From the NCBI GenBank assembly GCA_014379345.1, contig JACMLY010000081.1, positions 1 through 51,703 on the forward strand: DNA of 51,703 nucleotides, given 5' to 3'. The notes under the pieces were generated by a model, which saw only the letters and a program-made list of their open reading frames with translations, had not been told where the DNA came from and did no database searches. A program made the translations under genes and the position numbers. The stretch is from Chitinophagaceae bacterium (GTDB lineage: Bacteria; Bacteroidota; Bacteroidia; Chitinophagales; Chitinophagaceae). Below are positions 1 to 8,989 of the stretch, one piece after another; position 1 is the stretch's first letter; each line of letters begins with the position of its first letter.

Positions 1-280
1 ATCCCGAGGTACGAGGGATCTGAGAGATTTTCACTTTGAGCTTCCTGATAATAATCAAAGATCCCAAATGTTTAGATCCCTAAGATGCTTCGTACCTCAG
101 CATGACAGGGTGGGGGTTTTTTTCCTGTCATCCCACTTTTTTTCTCTGTCATCCCGAGGTGCGAGGGATCTGAGAGATTTTCACTTTGAGCTTCCTGATA
201 ATAATCAAAGATCCCAAATGTTTAAGCCCCTAAGATGCTTCGTACCCTGCCTGCCGGGCAGGCAGGCTCAGCATGACAGG
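1..280. repeat. Two tandem copies of a fold-back intergenic repeat (family I)
   Basis: Copy 1 spans 1-109 and copy 2 spans 151-280. They agree except for about four substitutions and a 21-bp insertion in copy 2. Each copy is itself a dyad. The left part contains tcccgaggtacgagggatct, and the right part, read in reverse complement, contains ctgaggtacgaagcatct. A transcript of either copy could therefore fold back. The two copies are separated by about 40 bp of T-rich sequence containing cctgtcatccc. A reading frame across 68-331 is created by the repeat and is not a gene. I see nothing further in 281-470. Confidence 0.85.
246..266. repeat. 21-bp GC-rich palindrome inserted in family I copy 2
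   Basis: The segment is cctgcctgcc, one central g, then ggcaggcagg, so it is a perfect palindrome around one base. The neighbouring copy (1-109) lacks it: there cgtacc runs straight into tcagcatgac. A shorter related string (cgggcaggc) occurs near 5421. This looks like a small mobile or duplicated palindrome landing inside a larger repeat. Confidence 0.8.
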
Positions 281-470
281 TACGAGTACATGGGCCACAA
301 AAAATCCGTCAGGAGTTTAATCGTTGTATAAGAGTTATTCATTTCAAAACCTATTTTTGATACACAAACCAGCAAAAAAAGTTCGCCGCCACTGTTCGAT
401 TCAACCTGGTTAACAGAGGAATTTGTAGCGGCTAGATCTTAGCGGAATTTAAAATGGTATTCATATTACA

Positions 471-980
471 ATGGAATTGCCTTTGAACATAACAAACTTG
501 AAGCATCGTCTGGCTATTGAAAAAGACATTGATTTTGTTTATGATCTGTACATGGATGAGGTGTCGAATCCATATCTTACTTACGATCCAATGAGTAAAA
601 AAGAATTTGAGAATATTTATTATGAGCTGTTACCCGAAAACACTTTATACATAGTGGAGATCGATGACCGGGTGATTGCCTCTTACCGGCTAATTCCAAA
701 AAAAGACAGGCAGGCTCATATTTTTTATATTGGTGGTTTTGTAGTAAATCATGCCATGAAAGGGAAAGGATTTGGAAGTAAAATACTCAGCCACATAAAA
801 GATTTTGCAACCAAACACGGCAAAAAAAGAATTGAACTGACTGTCGATATAGAAAATGAGCCGGCGATAAAGCTGTACAGCAAAATTGGTTTTATGATCG
901 AAGGCCGTATCAGGAATAGCTATAAAAGAAGTACTACGAATAAGTATTACGATGAATATTTTATGGGATTGACCTTGTGA
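471..980 (+). CDS. GNAT family N-acetyltransferase
   Basis: The 169-residue protein has the single-domain GNAT layout. It probably transfers an acetyl group from acetyl-CoA to an amine; the substrate is unknown. The acetyl-CoA loop is MKGKGFGSKIL (about residues 101-111), a version of the family's Q/RxxGxG/A motif A, followed by the helix of that motif. The C-terminal part (NEPAIKLYSKIGF then EGRIR) is the usual motif B region. No signal peptide is present, so it should be cytoplasmic. The start at 471 gives a full-length domain. It stands alone, is convergent with the next gene, and shares a hairpin terminator with it at 1016-1038. Confidence 0.88.
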   Translation: MELPLNITNLKHRLAIEKDIDFVYDLYMDEVSNPYLTYDPMSKKEFENIYYELLPENTLYIVEIDDRVIASYRLIPKKDRQAHIFYIGGFVVNHAMKGKGFGSKILSHIKDFATKHGKKRIELTVDIENEPAIKLYSKIGFMIEGRIRNSYKRSTTNKYYDEYFMGLTL

Positions 981-1015
981 AAGATCTCTATAATAAGCAG
1001 CCTTATTTTTTGAAA

Positions 1016-1038
1016 AGCCCTCGTTGAAAACGAGGGCT
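1016..1038 (-). terminator. Intrinsic terminator in a convergent gap
   Basis: Perfect 10-bp arms (agccctcgtt at 1016-1025 and aacgagggct at 1029-1038) enclose a 3-nt loop. Read on the minus strand the hairpin is followed by a short T-run (ttttc), which suits termination of the secreted-protein gene ending at 1052. Two T-rich tracts also lie between the GNAT stop and the hairpin, so it may act in both directions. Confidence 0.7.
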
Positions 1039-1051
1039 CCTGCAATCAAAT

Positions 1052-1771
1052 TTATTTAGAGCTCATGTCGGCACGGTAAAACAATAATTCGCTCCAGCGT
1101 TTCTCCACTGCAATGGCATAATCCTTCAAATAATCTGTCCATGAATTAGCTCCGTTAATGGCAGCGTATCGTTCAGGCAGGGGTTTTCGAAAGCTTGCTC
1201 CTAACTCTTTTAAACCTTCTTTCAATCTTGTTACGGCAATATATTGAGGCTCCCCCGAAACAGCGCTCCGGTAAACGGCAACACTCTCGTTCCCTGCTGT
1301 CCACACGGCCTTCAATTTCTTTGTCATTTCTTCAACATTCACGATCATACCGGGCTTTGGATAGATATGGCTGATTACGATTTTATCTGAGTAATCAGTT
1401 AATTTCACTGTGCTCAATTCTTCCACGAATTCGGCATAGATCGAAGTGCCTCGATCAGCTGTAAAAGGCATTACATTTTTTGCCCAATCTGCTGTATGCG
1501 CTGCGCCGAGATTACCTCTTTTGTCAAACTGTTCCCAGGTGAGAGGACCTTCATTTACCTGAAACCCGCCGACATCAGGCCCTGACTGGATTTCAAATAC
1601 CCTCCACATCCAATCGCCTGTGTGATATTTTTGTGCATGAGCCATAAAAGCTTTTTCGAATTCGGCAGACTTATCAATTTTTGGAAAAACGCGGAAAGCG
1701 CTAACGACATTTTTTGTCTGGCTCATGCCTGCAAACGGTAGTAACAACAGAAGAAACTGAAATTTTTTCAT
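1052..1771 (-). CDS. Secreted protein of unknown function with two similar halves
   Basis: I do not recognise a named family. The 239-residue product begins with a clear signal peptide (MKKFQFLLLLLPFAGMSQ, cleavage near residue 18), so it is exported to the periplasm or surface. The mature part seems to hold two related stretches. One starts near AFRVFPKID (about residue 25) and the other near ISHIYPKPG (about residue 133). Each runs through a helix into a strand, a pattern like paired ferredoxin-like (dimeric alpha/beta barrel) units. That structural reading is inference. A C-terminal segment is rich in aromatic residues. The gene is isolated, with 260 bp upstream to the hydrolase. Confidence 0.75.
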   Translation of the reverse strand: MKKFQFLLLLLPFAGMSQTKNVVSAFRVFPKIDKSAEFEKAFMAHAQKYHTGDWMWRVFEIQSGPDVGGFQVNEGPLTWEQFDKRGNLGAAHTADWAKNVMPFTADRGTSIYAEFVEELSTVKLTDYSDKIVISHIYPKPGMIVNVEEMTKKLKAVWTAGNESVAVYRSAVSGEPQYIAVTRLKEGLKELGASFRKPLPERYAAINGANSWTDYLKDYAIAVEKRWSELLFYRADMSSK

Positions 1772-2032
1772 TGCAAAGAAGTTTTGATGTTAAGAATCTG
1801 GTTAGGGGTGTACAGAAAGGGAGGGAAGAAATTTAAGTAGAGAAGGATTGTGAACAAGATAAGATAATAGAGGTGGTTTTACAGGTATTTATACAAAACC
1901 GACGTAATCTTGATTCAGGACAAGCCAAACAAACCGGGGGTTGCAAGAATAAATCCGGCTAACTATTCACGAATATGGTAGGAAAGAAAGTATTTGAAGA
2001 ATGGTTCCTTAAATTATTTATTACCTGGATTG

Positions 2033-2857
2033 TTACGAATCCTGCTGGTGTTCTTTTACTTCAACTTTTGTTGCAGCTGTTACCCGAAGTATCAATTCGG
2101 CTGTTTCAGCAGGCCTGTCCCAATGCGGAAAGTGACCACATTGTTTGAACACGTGCAATTGCGCATCAGGAAATAGTTGCAGCGCTTTTTTGGCTTGTAA
2201 AGGAAAACAAACCCTGTCCTGCCGACCCCATCCAATGACTAACGGGCTGTTAATCGAACCCTTTTCTGCTCCCTGCTGTTCTTCGCCATAAGCCAGCTTA
2301 TACAATAGTTCATCGAAGACGGGCGAGGAATTGTAGCTGCGCATTTCTGCCAAACTTAAATGGCTTGAAATATTCCAGGGCTTTGGAGAGAACTGCGCCA
2401 ATAAGATCGATCGTGTAATGACATTTTTTGTAAGCGCCGGCATCATAAACTGTATGGATCTGATCAACCGGATAGATGCAGCCAGGGAAAGGTAAAAGAA
2501 ATGACGCTGCCAGCCCTGCCAAAAGCCACCCGGGTTGAGCGAGACAACTGCGCCAACAAAACCTCGGCGACGGGCGAGTTCAAGGACCAGCCGTCCGCCC
2601 ATTGAAGAACCCACCGCATCAATGCCTGTAAGGCCATTGCGCTGTATAAATTCAGATATACTATCTGCAAGAGAAGAGATCGAGGTAGGGCCATCGAGCT
2701 TTGGCGTTTTCCCGTGCCCGGGCAGGTCTATTGCGATAATTTCACGGTGAGCTGCTAATCTGTCAATGACTGGTATCCAGGATTTCCATGAACCGCCCAG
2801 ACCATGAATCAATAATAATGGCTGACCATTGCCGTAGCGGATATGATTAAGTTCCAT
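2033..2857 (-). CDS. Alpha/beta hydrolase
   Basis: This is a 274-residue alpha/beta-hydrolase fold protein. The oxyanion-hole motif HGLGGSW lies at residues 18-24. The nucleophile elbow GSSMGG places the catalytic serine at residue 85. The likely acid is D214 (in GRQDR) and the histidine H242 (in CGHFPHWD), so the triad is complete. There is no signal peptide and it is probably cytoplasmic. The family includes esterases, haloperoxidase-like and C-C bond hydrolases, and the substrate cannot be set from sequence alone. The ATG start at 2857 gives the usual short N-terminal strand before the HG motif. Confidence 0.87.
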   Translation of the reverse strand: MELNHIRYGNGQPLLLIHGLGGSWKSWIPVIDRLAAHREIIAIDLPGHGKTPKLDGPTSISSLADSISEFIQRNGLTGIDAVGSSMGGRLVLELARRRGFVGAVVSLNPGGFWQGWQRHFFYLSLAASIRLIRSIQFMMPALTKNVITRSILLAQFSPKPWNISSHLSLAEMRSYNSSPVFDELLYKLAYGEEQQGAEKGSINSPLVIGWGRQDRVCFPLQAKKALQLFPDAQLHVFKQCGHFPHWDRPAETAELILRVTAATKVEVKEHQQDS

Positions 2858-3328
2858 TCTTTCTGGTTTATGCGGTTAGTGCGAACTGAATGCGATTGTT
2901 CACTACAAATTCAAGTGCAAATAACAGGCCATGTAAAATTCGGCTTATATTTTTTAGAAGCGAAATAGGGGGCATGGCAATCGGATCAAACTATGGATTT
3001 ACATTCATCGTGAAGAAAAATCATTCAAAACTTTGTAGCTTCCATGAGAAAATCTTCCCGATCCAACCATTGCTAAAAAATTGCAACACTTACCGATTGG
3101 AGGATCAGAAAACAATGGCGATAAATCCGATGAAAGGGAGTATGGAGATCATAAATGAAGGAATACAGGATGCCATGAACTCAGCCGTAACGAATCATTA
3201 TTATACAGCTGTTTCCGTTATCCGGCCATGTCGGGTGGCAAGAGACTGGTTATATTTTTCTTTTGCTTGATTTCCAGGGTATAAATTCTTTTGACAGTAC
3301 CCAACTAAATTCTGCTGACTGTATATCT
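2858..3328. other. Intergenic gap, no supported gene
   Basis: This gap of about 470 bp separates the divergent hydrolase and sigma-factor genes and should carry both promoters. A 126-codon open frame (2890-3270) has no recognisable domain, no credible composition and overlaps the upstream region of the sigma gene, so I do not call it. I could not find a clear Bacteroidota-type promoter (TTTG, about 19 nt, TAnnTTTG). Confidence 0.5.
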
Positions 3329-3910
3329 ATGCCTGAAACAAAACCCGATTTGCCAGACGCAGACCAACTCCTTATACGTGGTTGTATTGCAGGGAACAGG
3401 GCTTCTCAAACAGAGCTTTACGACCTGTATGCCCCCAGGATGCTGGGTGTTTGTTTGCGATATGCAAAAAACAGGGAGGAAGCGGAGGAAATATTGCATG
3501 AAGGTTTTTTAAAAGTTTTTACATATATCGGCAAGTTCAGGGGAACGGGATCGTTTGAGGGTTGGGTACGAAGGATCATGGTAAATTCTGCGTTATTCCG
3601 GTACAGGAATAAATCGCACCTGCAGCCCGTTATTAGGCTGGAGACTTCGGGTTATGATTCGATCAGCGACACAGACATTGTATCAAATCTTGATGCAAAA
3701 GAATTGCTCATACTCGTTCAATCTCTCCCTTCCGGTTACCGTATTGTTTTCAACCTGTATGTATTTGAAGGGTACAAGCATCGTGAAATTGCGGAAACCC
3801 TTGGCATATCTGAAGGCACTTCCAAGTCAAACCTTTCAGATGCACGAGCCTTTTTGCAAAAGGCATTGACCTCAAAAAAAAACGTAGCCCATTATACAAG
3901 TAAAGCATGA
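3329..3910 (+). CDS. RNA polymerase ECF-type sigma factor
   Basis: This sigma-70 family ECF factor has about 193 residues from the ATG at 3329. The frame stays open upstream to a TTG at 3263, but that extension looks non-coding. Region 2 is seen in LYAPRMLGVCLRYAKNREEA followed by EEILHEGFLKVF. GSFEGWVRRIMVN continues it. Region 4 is LPSGYRIVFNLYVFEGYKH followed by the helix-turn-helix REIAETLGISEGTSKSNL. The stop overlaps the start of the next gene (ATGA at 3907), so the two are translationally coupled. The partner protein has the layout of an anti-sigma/barrel fusion. I infer that this sigma factor responds to an envelope state reported by that partner. Confidence 0.93.
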   Translation: MPETKPDLPDADQLLIRGCIAGNRASQTELYDLYAPRMLGVCLRYAKNREEAEEILHEGFLKVFTYIGKFRGTGSFEGWVRRIMVNSALFRYRNKSHLQPVIRLETSGYDSISDTDIVSNLDAKELLILVQSLPSGYRIVFNLYVFEGYKHREIAETLGISEGTSKSNLSDARAFLQKALTSKKNVAHYTSKA

Positions 3911-5394
3911 ATAAAGATTTACATGATATTGATGATTTATTCCGTTCAGCACTTGATCCATATGAGGAAACTCCATCTACAGGGCTGAAAAAAAGCCTGG
4001 AAGCAGCACTGGATAAAAAAGATGCTCAATCGAGTAAAAGAAAATTCATTCTTTGGAAAAGAACTGCTCTTATTTCATTGCTGCTATTATCAGGATTCGC
4101 CCTGTTTGAAACGGGTGTTTTTAAAACCAGTCAAAGGGCAGGCGATGAAATGAAACTCGGTTCCAAAAGGAAGGCTGAAAAAATCCCCGCTAAATCCAAT
4201 TCCACCGGCCATGAAATGAATACCCATTCCGATAAGCCGGTTATAAAGCTCAATAATGACAAGAAAAATGAGATTGCCTTCGATATTAGTAGCAGTACAT
4301 TAAAAACACGAAAAGGAGATGCTTTATCAGGAATAAGCAAGCGTAACCAGCAAGCCGGGTTTAATAACAACGTTTCTGAACATAAAACGGGTCTTCAAAA
4401 AAATAACCTGAGAAAAGAGCTGGTAAATTTATTAAGTGAAGAAGAGGAACAAACGACTGCCGGTATTAAAAACGTACGGGTAGCAAGTGACAATAATTTT
4501 CTGAAAAATCAAAACCTTCTCCAAAACGAAAAAAACGATTTGCTTCAATTTTTCAAAGGAAGCAGGGTAGGCAGTGTTTCCGATGGGGTGGCAAATAATA
4601 TAAACCAATTACAGGATATTACAGATTCGCTATCAAACAATAACATCTTAAAAAACAAAAGAGCCGGAATACCTGATCCATTCAAGTCATTTTGGATGGT
4701 GAATACTTTTATTTCCTATGAAAGGGCGGGGTACCGTCTTGACAGTGATCTTCCCATCAACATTACAAATATTAAACACAGTGAAATACATGAGCCTTCT
4801 TTTTCGCTGGGCATCTTAGCGACCCGTCAAATAAAAAAACGATGGGGCCTGCAAACAGGACTTATTTATTGCCTCACCAATATCGGCATCAGTCCTCAAA
4901 AACTATATGCCCTACAGGATCCGGTTGGGGATATTTCTTATAAGTATATCACATCGTCAGGGTATGCATATATTAAACCGGGATTGGGTGTTCCACCTGC
5001 CCTGGGAGATAGTTTGATTACCAAAGAAGGAAAACACAGTCTTAAATTTATCAGCGTTCCACTGGTTCTAAAATATTCAGTTGGTAAAAATAAACTCATT
5101 CTTTCGCCGGGTATTGGGATCGAGGCTAACTTTCTGACGAAAGCAAAGGTTGAGACAGAAGTTGAAAGCCCGTCGAATCCCGAAATAATTTTCATACGGA
5201 AACTGGACGGTGCAAAAACATTTCATCTCTCCTTCGTGGCAGACGCCGAACTGCGATACAAATTAAATAACAAGCTATCTGTCAGTGCACGGCCCGCAAT
5301 CAGGCTTGCCACAACCCAGATGACAAAGAACAATGTTGTCGAAACATTTCCCCGGAGTTTTGGCCTGGGATTGGGGCTTACATATAAATTTTGA
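3907..5394 (+). CDS. Membrane-anchored protein with C-terminal outer-membrane barrel-like domain
   Basis: The 495-residue protein starts with a soluble cytoplasmic stretch (MNKDLHDIDDLFRSALDPYE...) of about 50 residues. One transmembrane helix follows (about 51-69, TALISLLLLSGFALFETGVF). A long polar Asn/Lys-rich linker runs to about residue 255. The rest has alternating strands and ends in GLGLTYKF, as in PorT-type outer-membrane beta-barrel domains. The start overlaps the sigma-factor stop by 4 bp. In Bacteroidota this pairing is common; the short N-terminal part may bind the sigma factor, which is inference. An inner-membrane helix plus a barrel-like domain in one chain is odd topology. 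The protein may span the periplasm, or the last domain may be a periplasmic beta-barrel fold. Confidence 0.82.
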   Translation: MNKDLHDIDDLFRSALDPYEETPSTGLKKSLEAALDKKDAQSSKRKFILWKRTALISLLLLSGFALFETGVFKTSQRAGDEMKLGSKRKAEKIPAKSNSTGHEMNTHSDKPVIKLNNDKKNEIAFDISSSTLKTRKGDALSGISKRNQQAGFNNNVSEHKTGLQKNNLRKELVNLLSEEEEQTTAGIKNVRVASDNNFLKNQNLLQNEKNDLLQFFKGSRVGSVSDGVANNINQLQDITDSLSNNNILKNKRAGIPDPFKSFWMVNTFISYERAGYRLDSDLPINITNIKHSEIHEPSFSLGILATRQIKKRWGLQTGLIYCLTNIGISPQKLYALQDPVGDISYKYITSSGYAYIKPGLGVPPALGDSLITKEGKHSLKFISVPLVLKYSVGKNKLILSPGIGIEANFLTKAKVETEVESPSNPEIIFIRKLDGAKTFHLSFVADAELRYKLNNKLSVSARPAIRLATTQMTKNNVVETFPRSFGLGLGLTYKF

Positions 5395-5773
5395 AAATGA
5401 CCTCTCCCTACCATTGACGGCGGGCAGGCCTAACACCTATCCAGGGAGGGATCTTAAAACCTGAACGAAAAAAAAGATTCAAATATTTTGCTTACTTGTA
5501 TAAGGAGGTAATGAAACTATAAATAAAAAACTTCACTAACAGCCCAACCAAAATTTAGCTTACTGTAGTCTATATCCGAAATAAGCAAAGAAGTCAAATC
5601 ATTGTTATTAAAATAGAAGCGAGGCCTGGACCAATATTGATAAAAGCTTTAATCAAATACAAACAGTTGCATTCGCACATGAATGAAAAGTATTTTTCTT
5701 CTGTCAGATAATTATTTGATAAAAGGTTTCTCCTTAAAGCCTTCATTTATTCAACTTATCTAAACAACAGAAT
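5395..5773. other. Intergenic gap with a weak hairpin
   Basis: Near 5401-5450 a C-rich ctctccct and a downstream agggaggg could pair weakly around a segment holding cgggcaggcc. It might end the sigma/barrel transcript. The remainder (about 320 bp, AT-rich) should hold the TonB-receptor promoter, but I found no convincing match to the TAnnTTTG consensus. Confidence 0.4.
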
Positions 5774-8065
5774 ATGAAATTATTGATGCATATTATTTAT
5801 GTATTGGCATTGCTCTGCTCAACCACAGCTACTGCCCAAAAAATAACCATCAGCGGTTATGTAAAAGACCAGGTATCCAGGGAAGTGTTGATTGGTGCGT
5901 CGATTGTGAATGCAAATTCCAAAACAGGAACCTCCACCAATCAGTATGGTTTTTTTTCGCTGACGACTCCCGCTACTGACACGATCGAGTTGGTTATTTC
6001 GTACCAGGGCTATAATATCCAGGCAAAAAAAATAATTGCAAAAACAAATATCCGGTTAGAAGTTTTTCTTGAAAATACAAGTGCTATGCTAAACGAAGTG
6101 ATCGTTACTGCCGGGAAGGATGACCGCAATATTAGAAAAGCACAGATGGGAGTGATTGACGTGCCTATCAAAGCCATTAAAAATTTACCTGTTTTAATGG
6201 GGGAAAGAGACCTGCTGAAAATTATTCAGTTATTGCCCGGAGTACAGGGCGGACAGGAAGGAACGACGGGCTTTTATGTAAGGGGTGGTAATATGGATCA
6301 AAATCTTGTTCAGTTAGATGAAGCAACTGTTTATAATCCCAATCACCTGTTTGGGTTATTCAGCACATTTAATGTGAATGCGATTAATAATGTACAACTT
6401 ATAAAAGGCGGTTTTCCCGCGGAGTACGGTGGCAGGCTGAGTTCCATTTTGAATATTACCATGAAAGAAGGAAACAAATCAAAATACCAGGTGGAGGGTG
6501 GCATCGGGTTGTTATCGAACAATCTTACAGTCCAGGGTCCAATTCAAAAAAATAAATCGTCTTTTATTGTTTCTGCCCGGCAAAGCCATATTAATTTATT
6601 GATTAAACCTTTTACATCAAGTGGTAATTCGTATAAATTTTACGATATCAATGCTAAAATCAATTTTGAACTCGGCAGCAAGGACCATTTATTCATCAGT
6701 TTTTTCAAAGGAAATGATAAAGCCGGGTATAATAATCCAAACAGTTTAAATTATATCACTGATTTTGGCAACAGCACGGCTACTGTACGCTGGAACCATT
6801 TGTTGGGTAGCAAAGTTTTTTCCAATACGTCTTTTATTTACAATGATTATAATCTTGCACTGGCAACATCGCAGAATAATTATTATTCTCTGTTGTATAC
6901 TGCCATTAAAGACGTAACAGCCAAAACAGATTTTACGATTACGCCTACTACCAGACATAAAATAAAAACAGGGTTTAGTTATACCAGCCACCGGCTGACC
7001 CCAGCATCTTTTTCTGCCAGTATTCCGAGGCGGGGAAACAGGATCACCATCAACAAAGGAAATATTAATAGTCTTTACTCCGATGAAATGGCCTTTTATA
7101 TTGCCAATGAATGGGATGCCTCAACGAAATTCGGCGTTAACTACGGCTTGCGGGTTCCTGTTTTTACCGCTTCCGGAAAAACATATTCATATATTGAACC
7201 ACGTATTTCTTCGAAGTTATCTGTTGGTGCTACAACATCCGTAAAAGCCTCTTATACCCGCATGAACCAGTTTCTTCATCTGGTTCCGAATGCTACTGCA
7301 GGGCTGCCCACAGATATCTGGATCCCTTCAGGAAAAAAAACAAAACCTCAATCTTCAACACAATACGCGATCGGGGTATATAAAAATTTTTTAGATGATG
7401 AAATTGAAGCCAGTTTGGAGGTTTATCACAAAAGGATGGATAACCAGGTTTTATTTGGTGAAGGCAAGCAGCTCAAAATAAGTAGTAACCTCGATAGTTT
7501 ATTGGTTTATGGGAAAGGAGAGAGCTATGGTGCAGAATTCTTTCTGAAAAAAAATACCGGGACGCTCACGGGATGGATTTCCTACACTCTTTCCAATACC
7601 ACTCAACAATTTAACGACCTCAATTTCGGTAAAGAATTTCCTTTCAAATACGACAGGCGTCACGTGTTGTCTGTAACAGGCAGTTACCAGCTTACGAAAG
7701 CATGGATAGTTAGCGCTGTGTTTGTTTACTCTTCCGGTCCTGCATCTACAATTCCGACAGGTAGAATAAGTACCCTGAATTCCGGAACAATATTCGAGGG
7801 CAATTATTATGTGTATGAAGGAAGAAACAACTACCGGCTAGCTTCCTATCACCGGCTTGATCTCTCAGCTTCAAATAAAAAGACAGTTAGGATATGGAAG
7901 AAGTATTACGAACGCGAATGGTCCTTTAGCGTATACAATGCATACAGCCGGCAAAACCCCTATTTTATTTATTTTGAAATTGATGCCCTGTCGTCTAAGC
8001 CTACGGCCAAACAGGTTTCCTTACTGCCAATTATCCCAGGCGTTTCATTCAATTTTAAATTTTAA
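5774..8065 (+). CDS. TonB-dependent outer-membrane receptor with carboxypeptidase-regulatory-like domain
   Basis: A signal peptide (cleavage after TATAQ, residue 22) precedes a carboxypeptidase-D-regulatory-like beta-sandwich (about 23-110, ISGYVKDQVSREVLIGASI and TNQYGFFSL). The plug domain covers about 120-235 (LLPGVQGGQEG, FYVRGGNMDQNLVQLDEA, FPAEYGGRLSSI). The remainder is a 22-strand-type barrel ending in PGVSFNFKF. At 763 residues it is on the short side for SusC-like proteins and lacks the long SusC signature, so it is an ordinary Bacteroidota TonB receptor. The next gene, a DUF4249 lipoprotein, starts 3 nt after the stop, so the two form one operon and probably one surface uptake complex. 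The substrate is not evident. The sigma-factor pair just upstream may control it. Confidence 0.93.
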   Translation: MKLLMHIIYVLALLCSTTATAQKITISGYVKDQVSREVLIGASIVNANSKTGTSTNQYGFFSLTTPATDTIELVISYQGYNIQAKKIIAKTNIRLEVFLENTSAMLNEVIVTAGKDDRNIRKAQMGVIDVPIKAIKNLPVLMGERDLLKIIQLLPGVQGGQEGTTGFYVRGGNMDQNLVQLDEATVYNPNHLFGLFSTFNVNAINNVQLIKGGFPAEYGGRLSSILNITMKEGNKSKYQVEGGIGLLSNNLTVQGPIQKNKSSFIVSARQSHINLLIKPFTSSGNSYKFYDINAKINFELGSKDHLFISFFKGNDKAGYNNPNSLNYITDFGNSTATVRWNHLLGSKVFSNTSFIYNDYNLALATSQNNYYSLLYTAIKDVTAKTDFTITPTTRHKIKTGFSYTSHRLTPASFSASIPRRGNRITINKGNINSLYSDEMAFYIANEWDASTKFGVNYGLRVPVFTASGKTYSYIEPRISSKLSVGATTSVKASYTRMNQFLHLVPNATAGLPTDIWIPSGKKTKPQSSTQYAIGVYKNFLDDEIEASLEVYHKRMDNQVLFGEGKQLKISSNLDSLLVYGKGESYGAEFFLKKNTGTLTGWISYTLSNTTQQFNDLNFGKEFPFKYDRRHVLSVTGSYQLTKAWIVSAVFVYSSGPASTIPTGRISTLNSGTIFEGNYYVYEGRNNYRLASYHRLDLSASNKKTVRIWKKYYEREWSFSVYNAYSRQNPYFIYFEIDALSSKPTAKQVSLLPIIPGVSFNFKF

Positions 8066-8068
8066 AAA

Positions 8069-8989
8069 ATGAAGACCGTAAAAAAAGTAGCAAGTATTAC
8101 TATTGCAGCGCTCCTGTTTATTACAGCCTGCAAAAAAGATATAACGATAAATTTTCCTGCAGATCATAACAGTAAAGTTTTTATTGAGGGGATGTTATAT
8201 CCCGGAAAGAAACCGCAGATTTTTATCAGTAAGAGCAACCCTTTTTTTAGTTCAAATGTCAGCCCGCAACAGGTATTTGCAAGAAGGGCTGTGGTGAAAA
8301 TTACCAGCGGTACAACAGTTGATGTATTGGTGCAGGATTCTATTTTTAATAAGTTCAGGTGCAGGTGGGAGCCATTTTATCGCGGCAATATTCCTGCTCA
8401 ATACGGAAAAACATATACGCTCGAAGTAAACTATGACGGAAACATTTATACGGCAAGTACAACAATCAACCAAAAAGCCGTTGCTATAGAATCCATTGAA
8501 TATACTGCGGAATTTTTTGATGTTTATGGAGGACATGATGGCGTTATTCTCAAAATAACCGATCCGCCCGGCACAAGGGACTATTATCGTTTTCAAATGA
8601 ACCGGATGATAGACAGTTCTGTACGCCATGCCCATGTTCTGGATAAATTTATTAATACCTGCGTATCGGGGCCTGATGAAAAGTTTCCGGTAACCGATAT
8701 AGGGCGTATTGTCTTTACAGATGAAAATGCAGATGGGCAAAAAATACTCATGTCCATTGAAGTGACCCATGAATACGAAAAGGGTGATAAGGGATGGATT
8801 TTTATTCAGTCTTTGGATAGAAATTCGGCTGAGTTTTACAAGGACCTTGATGATCAGTTGCAGGCTATTAAAAATCCTTTTGTCGAACCTGTTTTCATCA
8901 ACACTAAAATACCTGGTGCCATGGGTGTTTTTGGTTCGGCCGTATTATCAGACTCCGTTTTATTTGTGTATCCAAGGGATCATCCTTAG
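8069..8989 (+). CDS. DUF4249 domain-containing lipoprotein
   Basis: The 306-residue product starts with a lipoprotein signal (MKTVKKVASITIAALLFITAC, lipid-bearing Cys at residue 21). The mature part matches the DUF4249 layout: an early EGMLYPGKKPQIFISKSNPFF region, a YTLEVNYDG strand, and a C-terminal IPGAMGVFGSAVLSDSVLF segment. Family members typically sit directly downstream of a TonB receptor, as here, and are thought to be surface-exposed partners of it. The start codon is 3 nt after the receptor stop, which implies translational coupling. The function beyond this association is unknown. Confidence 0.88.
   Translation: MKTVKKVASITIAALLFITACKKDITINFPADHNSKVFIEGMLYPGKKPQIFISKSNPFFSSNVSPQQVFARRAVVKITSGTTVDVLVQDSIFNKFRCRWEPFYRGNIPAQYGKTYTLEVNYDGNIYTASTTINQKAVAIESIEYTAEFFDVYGGHDGVILKITDPPGTRDYYRFQMNRMIDSSVRHAHVLDKFINTCVSGPDEKFPVTDIGRIVFTDENADGQKILMSIEVTHEYEKGDKGWIFIQSLDRNSAEFYKDLDDQLQAIKNPFVEPVFINTKIPGAMGVFGSAVLSDSVLFVYPRDHP

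Noticed and set aside
68..331. 87-codon open frame on the plus strand
   Set aside because: It is translated from the family I repeat copies, contains a repeated peptide for that reason, and has no independent support.
690..1049. 119-codon minus-strand frame
   Set aside because: It lies antisense to the GNAT gene and runs through the shared terminator.
2890..3270. 126-codon plus-strand frame between the hydrolase and the sigma gene
   Set aside because: No domain, no credible composition, and it occupies the only space for two divergent promoters.
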